Shown here: positions 1-13,600 of the stretch, piece after piece
How the letters are laid out: each line of letters starts with the position of its first letter
Position numbering within the stretch: position 1 is the first letter of the stretch
NCBI GenBank assembly: GCA_030533445.1
Contig: CM060071.1
Span: 2,710,520 to 2,774,519, forward strand
DNA from: Cyprinodon diabolis
Lineage: Eukaryota > Chordata > Actinopteri > Cyprinodontiformes > Cyprinodontidae
Length of the DNA: 64,000 nt
Reading direction: 5' to 3'
Notes under the pieces: model-generated
What the model was told of the DNA's origin: nothing
Seen by the model: the letters and a program-made list of their open reading frames with translations, nothing else
The model's database searches: none
Program-made: the position numbers and the translations under genes

Positions 1-1576
1 GCAGCCGAGCCTTTGGGGCGGCGGCCCCCATCGGCCACCACACTGCTGTCGCTCTCGATGACACATCATAAGTTGTGTTTTTTATTTTTGTTTTGTTTTA
101 CCTTAGCGCGTAAAGCCTCTGTCATGACATTTGGATTCTGTTCTTTATAAAACCACCACCTCCACCTTTGCTCAGTGAGCTGCTTCTTTGAGCAGATGAT
201 CTTTTTTTTGTTTTGTTTATTTTGTTTATTAATGTACACTCGTTTTTCTTTGGCTGTAATCTTTATTTAATCTCCATAAGAATGGGTTGGCCTCTCCATG
301 TTTGTGCTACAGCATCGGGGTTTGGGGATTCTGCTGAGTTATTGGATTTCTTTTACATGTTAGTTCTCACTTATGTTTGTTTTCTATTGTTATTTTTAAT
401 TATTGTATATTTTTTTGTTCTGCCTTAAACATGTTATATATTTGCCATAGTAGTTTTGCTTGTTTACCTTTTGTGAGTTATTTTCTCATCTATGTTTCAC
501 GCTATATATATATATAATTGGATAGGTTCCCCCTGGCGTTACCCCCTGTTTAAACATTTGTGCCTCAGTCAATTCCTTCAGTAAATCAGCAGATTCAGTT
601 CACCTGTGTTTCCTTCCTTACCTGCTCCCATGTTCGTCTTTACTTTGTTCCCTTTTTGTTTTTCACTGGATCATCTTTGTTTCAGGTGGTTCTTCCTTGT
701 CTGTTTGCCTTTTTTCATACCACCCACCCACGTTTAAGTTTCTTTTACTAATAATAGACCTTAAGAATCGTTTTCCTGCCCCTCTGTTTATCTGCACTCT
801 GGCCCACAGCACAACTCTGACAACCAGGGCGTCACGTAGAAAGACCCCATTTGCTTAACCTGATTTGCTCCTTGTGGGGAACGTCTGCCTTTGTGTCAGT
901 TGTTGGGATTTAAATGGCATTCAAATTCCGGTTTGCAAATATTTAGCACCTGCAAATGTGTTTGTAGAGTGCAGCGGACAACTGACCTGAACAATATGTA
1001 CTGAGGCAAATGGAACGCGTTAAAGTAAGAAAGTGATAAATCCATCCCTTCCTCTTGGCTGTTTTTGCTCTGAGCTATAAAACGCTTAGGGCATCCGGGT
1101 GGTAGTGGGTTGGGTTGAACTGCCAAATTCACATTTAATGAAAGAAAAACTAATCTGGCTTAGTTTTATTAATAGTTCTTTCCCCCTGAGCCAAATGGAG
1201 AAGGAGGGAGGGGCATGGGAAAATAATTAAGACTCTTCGCCTTCTCTGATTCTGCAGTTAATTAAGAGGAACAACCAGGCTCTTGATTTCTGCTCCTTAA
1301 GTTGATGGAGGTCGAACAGCTGCAGCTTTTCACTCCATTCTTCTTCGTAGTGAGGTTCATTAATCGATTTTCAGCTCTTTCTGCAACTTTCAGAACTAGA
1401 TTGGATTTAGGGAGGAATTTAGTCGCTGGTTCTCATCTAACTTGACAAGTTTCAGACATTTTTATCCTTATTTTGTGGCTTTGTGAGATAAAGCAAGTAC
1501 TGAAGGGAAAGAGAATTATGAGTTGTTTGCAGTTAAAACTGGAAGTTTTATATTTTTTTCCCATCATGTCTTTCAG
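1..1576. other. cyth3 intron 1 (3' part), possible decayed LTR
   Basis: No exon is visible. The first 45 bases are GC-rich, then the sequence is T-rich with a short (TA)n at 503-517. Bases 530-840 are C/T-rich (repeated cctgtt, ttccttcc and cacctg motifs) and end ctctgaca, which recalls U3/R of fish gypsy LTRs. Without a partner LTR this is weak. Confidence 0.3.
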
Positions 1577-1659
1577 TCCCAGAGGATCTGTCCCTGGAAG
1601 AGAGGGATGAGCTGTCAAACATCCGACGGAGGAAGAGGGAGCTGCTCGATGACATTGAG
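1577..1659 (+). CDS. cyth3: cyth3 exon 2: start of coiled coil
   Basis: First coding exon in the window. It opens in phase 2 (a split codon that would read Val if the previous exon ends in G) and runs [20 protein letters not shown]. Leucine and charged residues in heptad spacing mark the coiled coil used for dimerisation and partner binding. Acceptor ctttcag, donor gtacat. Confidence 0.94.
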
Positions 1660-4600
1660 GTACATTTTCACAGTCCTGATCAGAAAGTAAGGGTACCTAT
1701 GAGGGTCAGAAACATCACCAGTCAAAGTACATCTGTTGATTTTTTTCTTCCTGAAGGAAAATGTAAAAATGCTCAGATGTGATCTGAAACGGAAAAGGTA
1801 AAACATGAGGAACTTCCTCTAATATTTCTATTAAGGTTTGAGCTTTTAAAGAAAGAATCAAAAATCTATTTCTGTGAAATTATTTGTTCACTTTCTAAAA
1901 TTGGGTATTCACCTTTGCATTATTGTGAAAAGTTTTTTTAACAATCTGAGGTGTTGTTTTTATCTTATTCTGTTTATTTTACTTTGTGTTTGTATGAATA
2001 TAACCTTTATTTATCCAGAGAGAAAAATCTCATCACGATCAGCAAACAGACAATAAACAAAACCTGCTTGGGCCCAAAATTAAAAACTTTTGGTAGAAGG
2101 GGCTGTTCTGCTTTTTTTTATTATGTAATTTTTTATAATCAGTTAGTTTTTACAAAGCAATAACATCCATTGTTTCATTAAGGATGCTGTAATGCAGCTT
2201 TTATTATTGCTGATACCAATATTGACCAGACATGATGCCATTTTACTGTGTTGACTGTTAAACAAGGCTTGATCTAATGATACTATTTAAACAACGGGAG
2301 GAATGGGAGTTCAAACTCAGGATGGTGCCCCTTTTTATTGACTTTTTTGTTTATAAGAAAAACAAATTAAATATTTGTTCAAACTAAAACAATCAGAGTT
2401 TTAAGTCTGCTTTTGCCTTTTTTTGAAAACAGAATACATTATGAGAAAAAAGTCTATTAATTCTCTCAGGCTTGTTCTTTATTTCCATCCCTGTTATGCA
2501 ATATTTGGGACTCTGGCCTTATGAGCTACAATTCATTTAGAAGATTTTTATTTACATTGCTCTGGCTGGCCATAAAAACTCTTCCAGAAACCTGCAGTCA
2601 CCGTGTTCACACAGACTGACACAACTGAGCAAACCATTGACTCCAGTTTCCTCCTTGGTGCTTATTTAGTAAAATAGTCTGACTTTGGTCAGACTCAGTT
2701 GCTCTGTGTCTCTGCTGCAGCTCTGTGTCTCCATTTGCATGCTGATGATAATGCAAATAGCTCAACAGTGGCTCTTTGCACTCCCAGTTTGCTCATTTAA
2801 ACTGGTGTTTGGTCCTGTGCTGGTCCTGTACGGATGGTTCATATTTTGTGCTGTCACTATTTCCCACTTCCTTCTTTTGACATGAACTGGATGTTTCTGT
2901 TTTTTTCTCTCAGAGGTTGAAATTTGAGATCTCAGAGGTCATGACAGAGATCGAACAGCTGACGTGTGTCGGGGAAAGGTAGGTTGAACGTCACCATTCA
3001 GTATGCTTAATTATTGTAAACACCAACATCCACTCTGTGTATTTATAAGTTTTATGTAAAATGATTCTGAAAACACTGGAACACAAAGTACCATTATTCT
3101 TTGTAATTCCTGAAATGAAACCGTATTCTAGTTTATAGTTGTAGCAATTCAATCTTTCTCAGCAAAATAAAAATGTTTCCTAGAGTAAAAATCATCTAGA
3201 ACAATTTTGCACAAGAGTTCTGAGGTGAATCTGTTGTAAAATGTTAATAATTTGACATTTTGTCCTTTGATAACCATAAGATCTTATATATTTCAATTTG
3301 ATTTAATGCAATAGATAAAAAACACAGTAACTCAACGTCATGATGTGGAAGGAAATTTCTACAGCATTCAAATTTCATTCTGTTGCACATAATCATTTTT
3401 AAAAATGCAAACAAAAATTCTAGTGAATATTCAGTTTCCTGGTCAGTAAATAGTATTATCTTGGCGTAGGAGGTGTTCAGAGTTAGATAACGGTGGAGAA
3501 CACTGGTGAACAACCAATATAATGAAGACTAAAGCACATCCAGGTTAGGCTATATAACAGAGGCCCAGCATTTGAAACGTTTTAGCAAGAAAATGGGAGG
3601 GAAAAATGTAAAAATTCAAAACCTCCCATGACCTTTCACCTGAAGCAAAAATCTGAGCAAAAATAATCATGATAATTAATCATAGAAGCAGCCGGCTGCT
3701 AAATGCTTATATTATTAGAATAGTGATCTGTTTGATCTGAAATATAATAACTACAGGAGCAAAGCCAGTTCATGATTTAAAAAGAACAAGTTCAAAGTTA
3801 ATTTCACACAGATGAAAATGAACTAGCTCATGTCATAGTTCACTTAAAAAGAAAAGAACTAGTTCAAGTTAATTTGGTAAATTAAGCCACAATCCTCCAC
3901 AATAGAACCTTAATATTTCACCCTTTAAATGTTTGATCATAATAAATGGAAAGTAACTGAAAATCCTGGATGAAGTCCAGGTTTACTGGATGTGCAGTAA
4001 AGCCTTTATTTAGCCAAATTACACAGAAACATTCAGGTTCTGCTGAAAAGATCTGGATCCAAAATGATACGATATTTCCCATGATTGCTCAGATGCTTTA
4101 ACTCAATGTGTTGCTTTAAATTTGAAGTGGACGTGGCTGATGTTCGGACTTTAGATTCCGGTGGGCACAGTTTGCACAAAGACATCAGGTTTTTTTCTGT
4201 CCAAGTCTTCTTTTGTTAGATCATAAAATTTTGCCAAGCGCTCTGCTAAAAGGGCATCAGAAATACCAGTAGATGAGTGAGAATGGAGCAGACTAGTACT
4301 AGCAGTAGACATGCTGGCCTGGTCCATCAGGCTGTTTGTTGTAATATGTAATAAAAGATGTCGTTATCAATTGAACAGGAAGGTGAGCTGTGTGTGTCGC
4401 TCATTATTTTTAGTGACGTTGCTCTCGTTCGCGCTCATTACTTTAAAACTGATCCATTCAGTTCACCATTTACTAAAAATAGGAACAGATTCAGTGAATG
4501 CAGTTCATGCACTGCACAGGTTATCATTTATTTAATAAATGTTATGTCCCTGTTTACTCAAACATTTTTGTTTGTGTTCCAGCAAAACATCCCAGAGGAA

Positions 4601-7600
4601 CAAACAGATTGCAATGGGAAGGAAGAAGTTTAACATGGATCCTAAAAAGGTAGGCAGCTCTGGCTCTACTTGACGCCTCCAGTTTGTGCCCAGCTTGTAA
4701 ATGAGCTGCTCCCCTGTGCAGCCACGCACAGCGACCAACTCTCAGCTGTCAAATACTGTCATTGCCCATCACTCACATTGGAGCGAGATAAAAGGATCTC
4801 CTTCCTTTTCCTGCAGGGAATCCAGTTCCTGCTGGAGAACGACCTCCTTCAGAACACCCCAGAAGACATCGCCCAGTTCCTCTACAAGGGCGAGGGCCTC
4901 AACAAGACCGTCATTGGGGACTACTTGGGCGAACGGTGAGGAGAAATTCCTCTATACATGAGATTATCCCCAACTTTGTGATTAAAGAGGAAAATCATCC
5001 AGTATATAATTAATGAGAACATGATTAAGCTCCTTTAGAAAGAGGCTCTGAGACGATGTGGGTGTTCATATAGCTTCATATTTTCCACTCCCTGTGGATT
5101 TAAACCTGCTAAGCAGTAGATCCATCTGAGTCCTCACACCTCAGGCACCACTGTTATAAAACAGGAAAGAAAAAGTCTTTAATGTTTAACAGTTAACATG
5201 TTTAAATTTTTAACTTACATACAGAGTGAGTCACAGATGCAGCCAGAAAATTGATTTACGGGAAAAAAAACAAAATACACACATATGTGCAGGGTTTAAA
5301 TGTTGCAAATGCTTTGATTTGAAACTAGAAAAGCACTTGGGGAACACAGACCTCTGGCAAGTAGCTCATTCCCTCGACATATTATCTGATTAGCCCGTGA
5401 AATGATCCGGTTTTGATCCTTGGTGGGTTTCTCTGTGCATCTCTGTTTCCGACAGGGCCGTTAAAACTACAAGCTGCTTCTAAAATAAGTTAACATTTCT
5501 ATTTGGACCCAGTAACCATGAATAGAAGAAAAAGGTTTAGAAAATGGATAGATTAAGTATTGATTGTAGGGCTGGGCAATAAACCAGATTTTTACTGTTA
5601 CCGTCATTCACTATGAGAATCGTTAACAATTATCCCGTTGGTAAAAGAAATAAACTTAGTTTTACCGTGTTTCCTGTGTGCACTGGTTGCTGGTATATGG
5701 TTGCAGCATGTTCGTAATCACGTGACTCCACCCATCCGGTCAGAAGCGTAAACAAAGGCTACGCTTTTGTTTACGCTTCTAAACAAAGGCCAAGTGATCC
5801 AAATCTGATTTTTCTGCCCATATAGGACCATGACAGTCTGAAAAACATAGATCTGATTTTTTCCAATCCAACCCAGGTCACTAGGCTATGTGGTCCTGAA
5901 TCCGATACGGATCTGATCTTTTCAAATGCGACCTGTGTCTGAAAGGCCAGGTGGCATTCATCTGACCTGAACATCATTAATACTCAACAAACGTCACTAT
6001 TCTGCATCTTGCTATGAAGAAGCGGGAAGAAAAACAACCATGGTAGATAATAATGCGAAGAGCGGTCTTTTTTTTTAACCATCTTTTTAAGGTTGGGAAA
6101 GATGGCTAGATGCACTCCAGCACTACCATCCATGTTTACGTCTGTAAACACAGAGCAGGCTTGCTTGTGATGTCATCGCGCCCTCTACTGTGCTTGCAGG
6201 ACACTTAAGCGGTATGAATGCAGTTCACACAGGAGATCACATACAAGTCGCATATATTTGGAAATGTGCACTGCAATGCAAACAAAATCGGATTTCCTCA
6301 AGAAAATCGGTGAACATGGCCAAAGAGTGGCAGATGAGCCCAGTGAAGAAGTGTGCAGAGGTGAAGCTAAGCGCACATTGTCAGAGTTGAGCGAGCGGCA
6401 GACAGGTTTTGTGTGGCTCTAAACCATTCACAATGTTCTCACTTTGCGCTCAGTTTGGTGGCACATAAATTACGCCATAGATGTTGAGCAAAAGAACATA
6501 AAATGCAAAGTTTGACTAAAAACTGTCGGGACTACAGAAACTAACATCCAACTTCCACCTCCTACAGCACAGCCACGCTGTTTAGTTTAAAAGTGTGCAA
6601 AAGGCTACTTTACCTTTGTGCAAAGATGTTTGCAAGAGAGGAAACATTTTCTCCTGTTCAATGAGACATTGTTGAATCTTTAAACATGAATGGGTACAAG
6701 ACTTTAGTATTTCATTGAAAGTAATATGTAATGTGATTTAATTAATAAATAAATTATAAATGGATCCATTGCATTTAATGCACATAACTTTATTTCTGAT
6801 AGAGGAGCCGCAGCATTTATCGTTATTAAGGTAACACTGCCCAATTTACCATGATATTGATTTTTGTTTATAAGAAAAAAAGATGGAAGAAAATAAATAT
6901 GCTGACAGGATTTACTATAGGTTCATAATTTTTTTTCCTCATTTTAAATTTTTTTTTTAACGTAATTTACATTTTTTTAAGTATAAAGACCAATGCTGTG
7001 CTCAGTCTGTCCAATGGTGTGTTGACAAGCCACAGCGAGTTTCTTTTACACTCTGACCTTATATTAATGCTTTGCTCTAGTATTAGATCCTCCCATGTGT
7101 CAGTAAAGACTATGTTTAATGTTCTAATTGGTCCATCCATGTTTCCTAAAGCCGGGCTTACATTGTATGATTTTTTTGCCCTTTTTGGGCCGATTCTCTA
7201 GTTGTGCGAGAATGTTTCGATCGGGCCGACTTTCAGCCTGATCGTGTGTCGTGCGTCGTTTAGTGTACAGGGGGTAACGAGGGGCGATCAGACTCTGACG
7301 ACAATCTTCTGATCAGGAATCGTAAGGTCAGGAAAAAAACCAAACATGTTTGATTTTCAGTCGGCCGTCCTAAGGTGGTCGTGGGGAAATTGTTCAGTGA
7401 GCTAACAAGGAATCCTCTTCTTCTTCTTTAGTTTCATTATTCTAAACTTTATTTATTTATTTAGAATTTCCAGTTTAAACTCACCATATATCTAGTGTAC
7501 AGTGTACATTGATGGGTTTCTTAAACATTATAGCTTCAAATTTTCCATGAACATCTAGTGGTGCAGAATAAAGAAAGATTAGCATTAGCATTAAAGGACC

Positions 7601-10600
7601 TGACAACCAGCTGGAACGCCACAACACAATGAATGAATGGAGTGAATTGTTACCTGCAGGGAGGAGTTAAACTTGTCATCACATTTAAATGTATCTATTT
7701 ATATCCTCACATATTTTTTGGGAGAACGTCTAAAACCATATTTATCAAAGCTGTTCTGCTTAGTTAATTTAGTGACATTAAGATTAGATTAAAAAAACTT
7801 TTTTTAAGTGATTAGTGGCTGATTCCTGCTCATTTAAAACTACAGACACTTTTTCAATTGCTTTCAAAGGTAAAATCTGAAAATGTCTGTAAATATGGTT
7901 TTAATAATGAAGAGATTAACCTTTTTTGTCATATGCTTGTAACATTTAAGTGGTATTTATAAAAAAAAAAAGCTTTACAAACAGCTCTCCTCCCAGATCC
8001 TCCTTTGCAATAACAGCGCCTGGAAATATGTGTCTACCCTCAGAGGACCGGCGTCTCTGGGTGTGACTGAGCAATAAAGGCTGCAGCGTTACAGACACAA
8101 ACTCCCCAGTCGTCCTCCAAATAAATTACAGAATGCTATAGTAATGAGGGTTTGTTGCCGTCTTCAGATGAACAAGGCCTCATGAAACACAAACATCTCT
8201 GTCAGAATAGCTTTGATTTGGTTTGAAGACAAGCAGGCAAAGGATTGTGATTCCTGTTTGCTGTAAATATGATCAGAGAGCAATTCTCAGAGTCCTAAAC
8301 AAAGTTCTGACAAAGAAAGAAACCTCAGCTTTGTGCATGTTTTTTCCATCTCAATCAAATGCTCCCCTTCTACCCGCCCACCTCCTCCAACTCAGCCGGC
8401 TGTTTCAATTGCTTCCAGACGCACAGAACGTCTGACAGAAATACGACAAGAATGCAGCGAAAATCATGCTGATTTTCTAGCTCCTGCTTTCACATTGTTT
8501 CCACATGTATATGACCTATCCTGGATGAATACCTTCACCTGAAGAGAAATGAATAACCTCTGTCTGAAATCAAACTGTAAACTCTCTTTTTTTGACCTAG
8601 GGATGACTTTAATATCAAGGTTCTTCAGGCCTTTGTGGAGCTGCATGAGTTTGCAGACCTGAACCTCGTCCAAGCGCTGCGGTAAGGAGACTTGATTCCC
8701 TCCAATGTTCAGAGAAGAAAGGTCTAGCATTAGACACATGGTGCTACTCCTGTCATTTTCTCTCCCTTTTAGGCAGTTCCTATGGAGTTTCCGACTGCCA
8801 GGTGAAGCCCAGAAGATTGACCGGATGATGGAGGCGTTTGCTTCACGCTACTGCCAGTGCAACCCTGGAGTCTTCCAGTCGACAGGTCAGATAAACCGCT
8901 GGTTACTGAGGGGAAGACCAGAGACACTAGGATGTTTCTCAGATGTAACCTCAAAGCTGTCAGATGAGCTCCAGTACATCTTCAATCCCGCTGTGTGTCT
9001 CTACACTGTGAAAAGTGTTACTGCAGGTGGAGGAATATTTTATTCTTAGGGCAGGAGGCTGTAAGACAAAGAAAACACCCAGGAGCATAGGGTATAACTC
9101 TGTTTTTTTAGAAGTTCCTGTGCTTATGTTATTCTATGGAGTAAAATTTGTATCAATATTGTTGCAAGTAAAGAACATGTTTTATCAATACTCATTTGAA
9201 AAAAAAAGAAATAAAAATGCTGGCATGCTTTGGTTGCGCGTAGTTAGCGCACATGACCCATGTATGGAGTCCTTAGTCCTCGACGTGGTGGCTGACCCGG
9301 GTTCGAATCCAACCTGTGGTCCTTTGCCGCATGTCTCTCCCCTTCTCTCATACCCCTTTTCCTGTCAGCCTATTGTTAAAAAAAACGAGGCACTAGTGCT
9401 GTAAACCTAACCTGACTCCGCCAGATAGATTTGCTCCGCATATCCATCTGGAAACCTTCCGTAGAAGTAATCTTCGGAAGGGGCGAAAATACTGGTTAGC
9501 TGATTGGCCTATGTTTGTGATAGACGGGCCAAATAAACCAATCAGATCAACGAAGCATATCACGTACTAACAGAGCGACGACGAAGAGGAGCCAATTGAT
9601 AGATCAAACTCTTGCCGAAACCAGTCGGGAGAAGAGCAAAAACATCTTTTCCTCTGAGAAAAGCCTCCAGAGCAGTGTTTTGCTCTTCTTTCAGAGAAGA
9701 AATACTCTGTAATTCCGATAAAACTTGCTCGATAGCCACGCTAACGCTAGTTTCATCGGCTGAAGCCGCCATGTTCTTTAGACTGAACTGTCGCGCTTCT
9801 CGTTGCGTCACACCTCAACCCGCCTCAAAGCCAACGCTGATTGGACGTTCGTTTGGTGAACGGCTCCAAATTTTCTTCAACGGAGAGTCTCCAGACTGAT
9901 TAGCGAGGGAAATCTTGAAAGCTCGCGAGATCAGGATGGTGTCACGAGGCTATTTCCTGTCAGCCTTCTCTTAAAAAAGACGAGCCACTAGTGCTCTAAA
10001 AAATCCCCCAATTTATGTTGTTTAATTAAATTTTCTAATATTTGTATTTTTCAGAACGATTTTTAACTGTCATATTCCTTTTACTTTAAGCCAAATACAA
10101 CCGTTACTTTTGAATGCTGAACAATAGAAATGCATCTCTGCCCGTCACCCCAGAGGAAAGCAGGCCTCAAGGTCTGCGATCTGTAAAGCTCAATCTGACG
10201 AGGAGAAAAAAAAGCGGTTATAAAATTTGGGGGGAAAAAAACATTTAAATCATTTAAACAAATAAATCTCTCAGAAAACAGCAAAGTTACTCTGAAGTCT
10301 TCTTTGATAAAGAAAATTTTACGAATTTTACTTCTAGATTATATTTTTAAAATATCAATTTACAAATTCTTTTCATTGCTTACAGCAATAAGGTAAAAGA
10401 ATTTGCTCCACATAAGTTCAATTTGTAAAAAGAAAATAGCTATTGACTAGCAAAGTGTTAGAATCGGATTTTTCTATTGAGAATAGTTGCTTAGAATTAA
10501 TATTAAGACACCAGTAAAATGTAGTAAAGTCAGAGAAAATGAACACGGTTCTAAAAGCAGTATTTTGAAAACAGGAAGTGGCGCAGATTCTTAATAAGAT

Positions 10601-13600
10601 TTTTCTCTGGACTTGGATTGAGACATTTTTAGACATGAATATGCTTTGACCTAAAACAGTGATTCTCAGACACCATGAGGAGGACTCTGGATCCTTTAAA
10701 AATGTAGTTTATATATTAGGGATGGGACGATTTATGAAAATCGTCCAAACCGTTCGGTTCGACTGTATTGGTTTGATTCGTGTGTGTTTCATTCGGTTCA
10801 TGCGCTGCTCCTTTTTCTCGTAGGGGAAGCGATTACACTCCAGAGCAGAAGGTGGCGGTACTGCGACCAAAGCCAACCACCAGTAGTAAACAAGAAGAAG
10901 AAGAAGAAGCAGCGTAGCCGGGTGTAGCAGAAAAAAATCAGTTGATGTAGAGAATTGTGTGGGTATGGCGAGTGGGAAAGAACAGGAGTTGGAAGACGGG
11001 CCAGCAGCACTTTATAGGTCTGCTGTATGGGACCACTTTGCATTTAGAGTGAACTACGATGACGGCGGAAAGAAAGCTGTGGATAAAAGTGCAACAGTGT
11101 GCAAGCATTGTGCAACACGTTTTGTTTATGCTAACAGCAACATGACCAACATGTCATGCTAACCCCGAAATCCCTCATACTCCGTCAGCGCTCCGCCCCG
11201 CGGCGCTCCAGACCGGCTGCTCAAAGCAAAGCATGCAGCCTCCACTGTGGCTTCGTCCGCTCCCCTCTCTCTCCCTTGGAGATGGTAGAGAGCATGCGCG
11301 AGATGATTAAATTCAAAGCAGCAAAACATGCGGAAATGATCCAGGGTTTCCGCGGATCATTTAAAATAATTACAATCCATTATTTTTTGGGGGATTTTTT
11401 CATTAATTCCATAAATTTTTAGGGGATTTCGGTGTAACAATCAACATGTATCGAACCGAACCGTGGATTTTGTGAACCGTTCCCCTATTATATATTAGAA
11501 ATGAATCCGAATAAGAATCCTAAATTGCATTTGCAAAAAACAAAAGCACCTGCAATAAGTGGTTATTTTTTGGCTAATCTTCTAAAATTCTTGGTTCGAC
11601 TAGCAGTTATAGAGTGACAGTAAAAGAAAGATAAAGTTCTATTGAGATTGAGGCAGTAATAATAATTCAATTATTTGTCTTTATTTAGCCCCAATTCATC
11701 TCAAAGCACATTACAGAGACAATTCAACCTGATGAGTCAGAATGGTTAAAAGTTACCAGCTGATTGCATAAACTCACTGACTTTGCAGGATTCCCTCCTG
11801 AATGAGCAGGTAGAGACGGTAGACAAGTCGGCCGCCGAGAGCCGCTGTCTCCTAGATTTTAGAGTTTTCCCAGCTTAAGCAGAGCTGATTCTAATGATTC
11901 CAGCTTAGCAGAGCCTGTTAATCAGCTACCTATGGAAATCAGAGGTGCTGAAGCAGGAAACCTCTAAAACCGGCAGGACAGGGGCTCTCGAGGACCAACT
12001 CTGAGCAGGCCTGCTCTACAGCAATCCTTCACACCGAGCATGCGTGTGGCAACAGTGGAGAGCAAAAACTCCCTTTTAACAACAAGAAACGCTTTGCAGC
12101 AACGGGCTCAGTGTGAGCGGCCTGCTAAAGAGCCAAACTGGGGGTTTAAGGAGACAGAAGCAGATATACAAAAGAAAAATAGAAGCACTGATCTATAAAT
12201 ATTTTCTGTCTTAGAGAAGCTAACGGTAAACTAGCTCCCCAGGTGGTACTGTCTAAGAAAGAAACAGTTAAGCAGATAGGCTCTGAGTCAGTTTGGACTG
12301 AAAAACAGGCCCAACTCTATCATCTACAATCAGAAGTGGTAATGGCAGCAGCCCAGCTGATAGCTTTCCCTCCAAGAAAGATTCACAGTAAAACAGGAAC
12401 AGACAAGACAAAGTTACTATGATGGCAAAAAGCAGAAAGAATATAAAGTTAGGGATTGAACTAACAGATACTGCAGAATGGAAGAAAAGGAAAAGAATGA
12501 AAAAGCAAGATGAAAAGGGGTCCCTATGTCCTCCAGCAGTCTAAGCCCATAGCAGCATAAATATAGAGATAGCTCAGGATAACCTGAGCCACTATGTCAG
12601 TTTTGTCAAAAAGGAACGCCTTTACTTTTCAACCTAGCTTTAAAAGTAGACAGGGTGTCTGCCTCAAAGGCTAAAACTGGTAGTTGGTTCCACAGGAGAG
12701 GAGCCTGATAACTAAAAGATCTGCCTCCCATTCTACTTTTAGAAATTCTAGGAACCACTAGTAAACCTGCAGATTGAGAGCGAAGTGCTCTGCTAGGAAC
12801 ATAAGGAACAATCAGATCTCAGGAAGTGGTGGCCTATTGGTTAGGGGATTGCGCTTGAAGTTCAAGTCCCATTACCACTCCGGACTGCCACTCTGGGTCC
12901 TTGAACAAGACCCTTAACCCCACACAATGCTCCCTGGGAGCCGCACAATGGCAGCCTTTAACCCATCCTCCCCAAGAGGATGGGTTAAATGCAGAGAGTT
13001 AATTTCATTGCTTTGTACTTGTGAGAATGTAACAATAATAAAGTTGAATTTTATTCTATGCTGATGTCAGACGGTGCCTGATTATTTAAGGCTTCATATG
13101 TGAGAAGGGGGGTTTTAAATTATATCCTGGATTTAACTGGAAGCCAATGAAAGGAAACTAAAATAATAATTTAAAAGATAATGCGTGATAATGCGGACAC
13201 ATATTATTTATAGTGTACTACATAAGTATCTCAAATACTAGAAAAAGACAAAAATAGCAAAGGTTAGTTATTGCAAAAGTTTACTTTGCTCCTTGATCCA
13301 AATACATTAAAGCCCATTTAAAAAAAAAAAAGACCAATGCAGCATGAATGTTTTTGCATGACATTCAATATGCAGTAGAAGGAAAAACAACAGCAACAAA
13401 CAAGGTTCATCCATTATTTAGCACAAGCCAACCTGCTGTTTTGATAAACAACAGCCTACAGCTACATCTTTCACTGAATATTTAAAGAGGTTTCAGAGAC
13501 CTGATGAACACCAGCTGAGCAGCTTTATCTTTAGAGATCTGGGTGCTCAGTCTCTAAGTGCAGTTGTTTAAAGATTATGCTAACACAGATTGTGTTCTAA

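Larger units (their letters stand above)
9226..10003 (+). repeat. tRNA-headed SINE split by another element
   Basis: The head is tRNA-like: TAGTTAGCGCACATGA (A-box-like, 9241-9256) and GGTTCGAATCC (B box, 9300-9310), then CTTTGCCGCATGTC and a C/T-rich body, as in common fish SINEs. The tail at 9357-9404 is interrupted by the RecQ mini-element (9408-9951), and a second, slightly different copy of the same 48-bp tail follows at 9952-10003. Confidence 0.75.

Noticed and set aside
1..60. First exon or CpG promoter of cyth3
   Set aside because: The GC-rich start is only about 45 bases long and I found no ATG frame ending in one base before a donor that would fit exon 2.
9240..9312. A tRNA gene
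   Set aside because: A-box-like and B-box sequences are present, but the cloverleaf stems do not pair well and the sequence continues into a SINE body and tail.
9560..9772. A host DNA helicase gene on the minus strand
   Set aside because: Only motif 0 and motif I are present, and the same fragment with the same flanking sequence occurs three times, so it belongs to a repeated unit.
12830..12872. A tRNA gene
   Set aside because: Only the head of a SINE; no complete cloverleaf.
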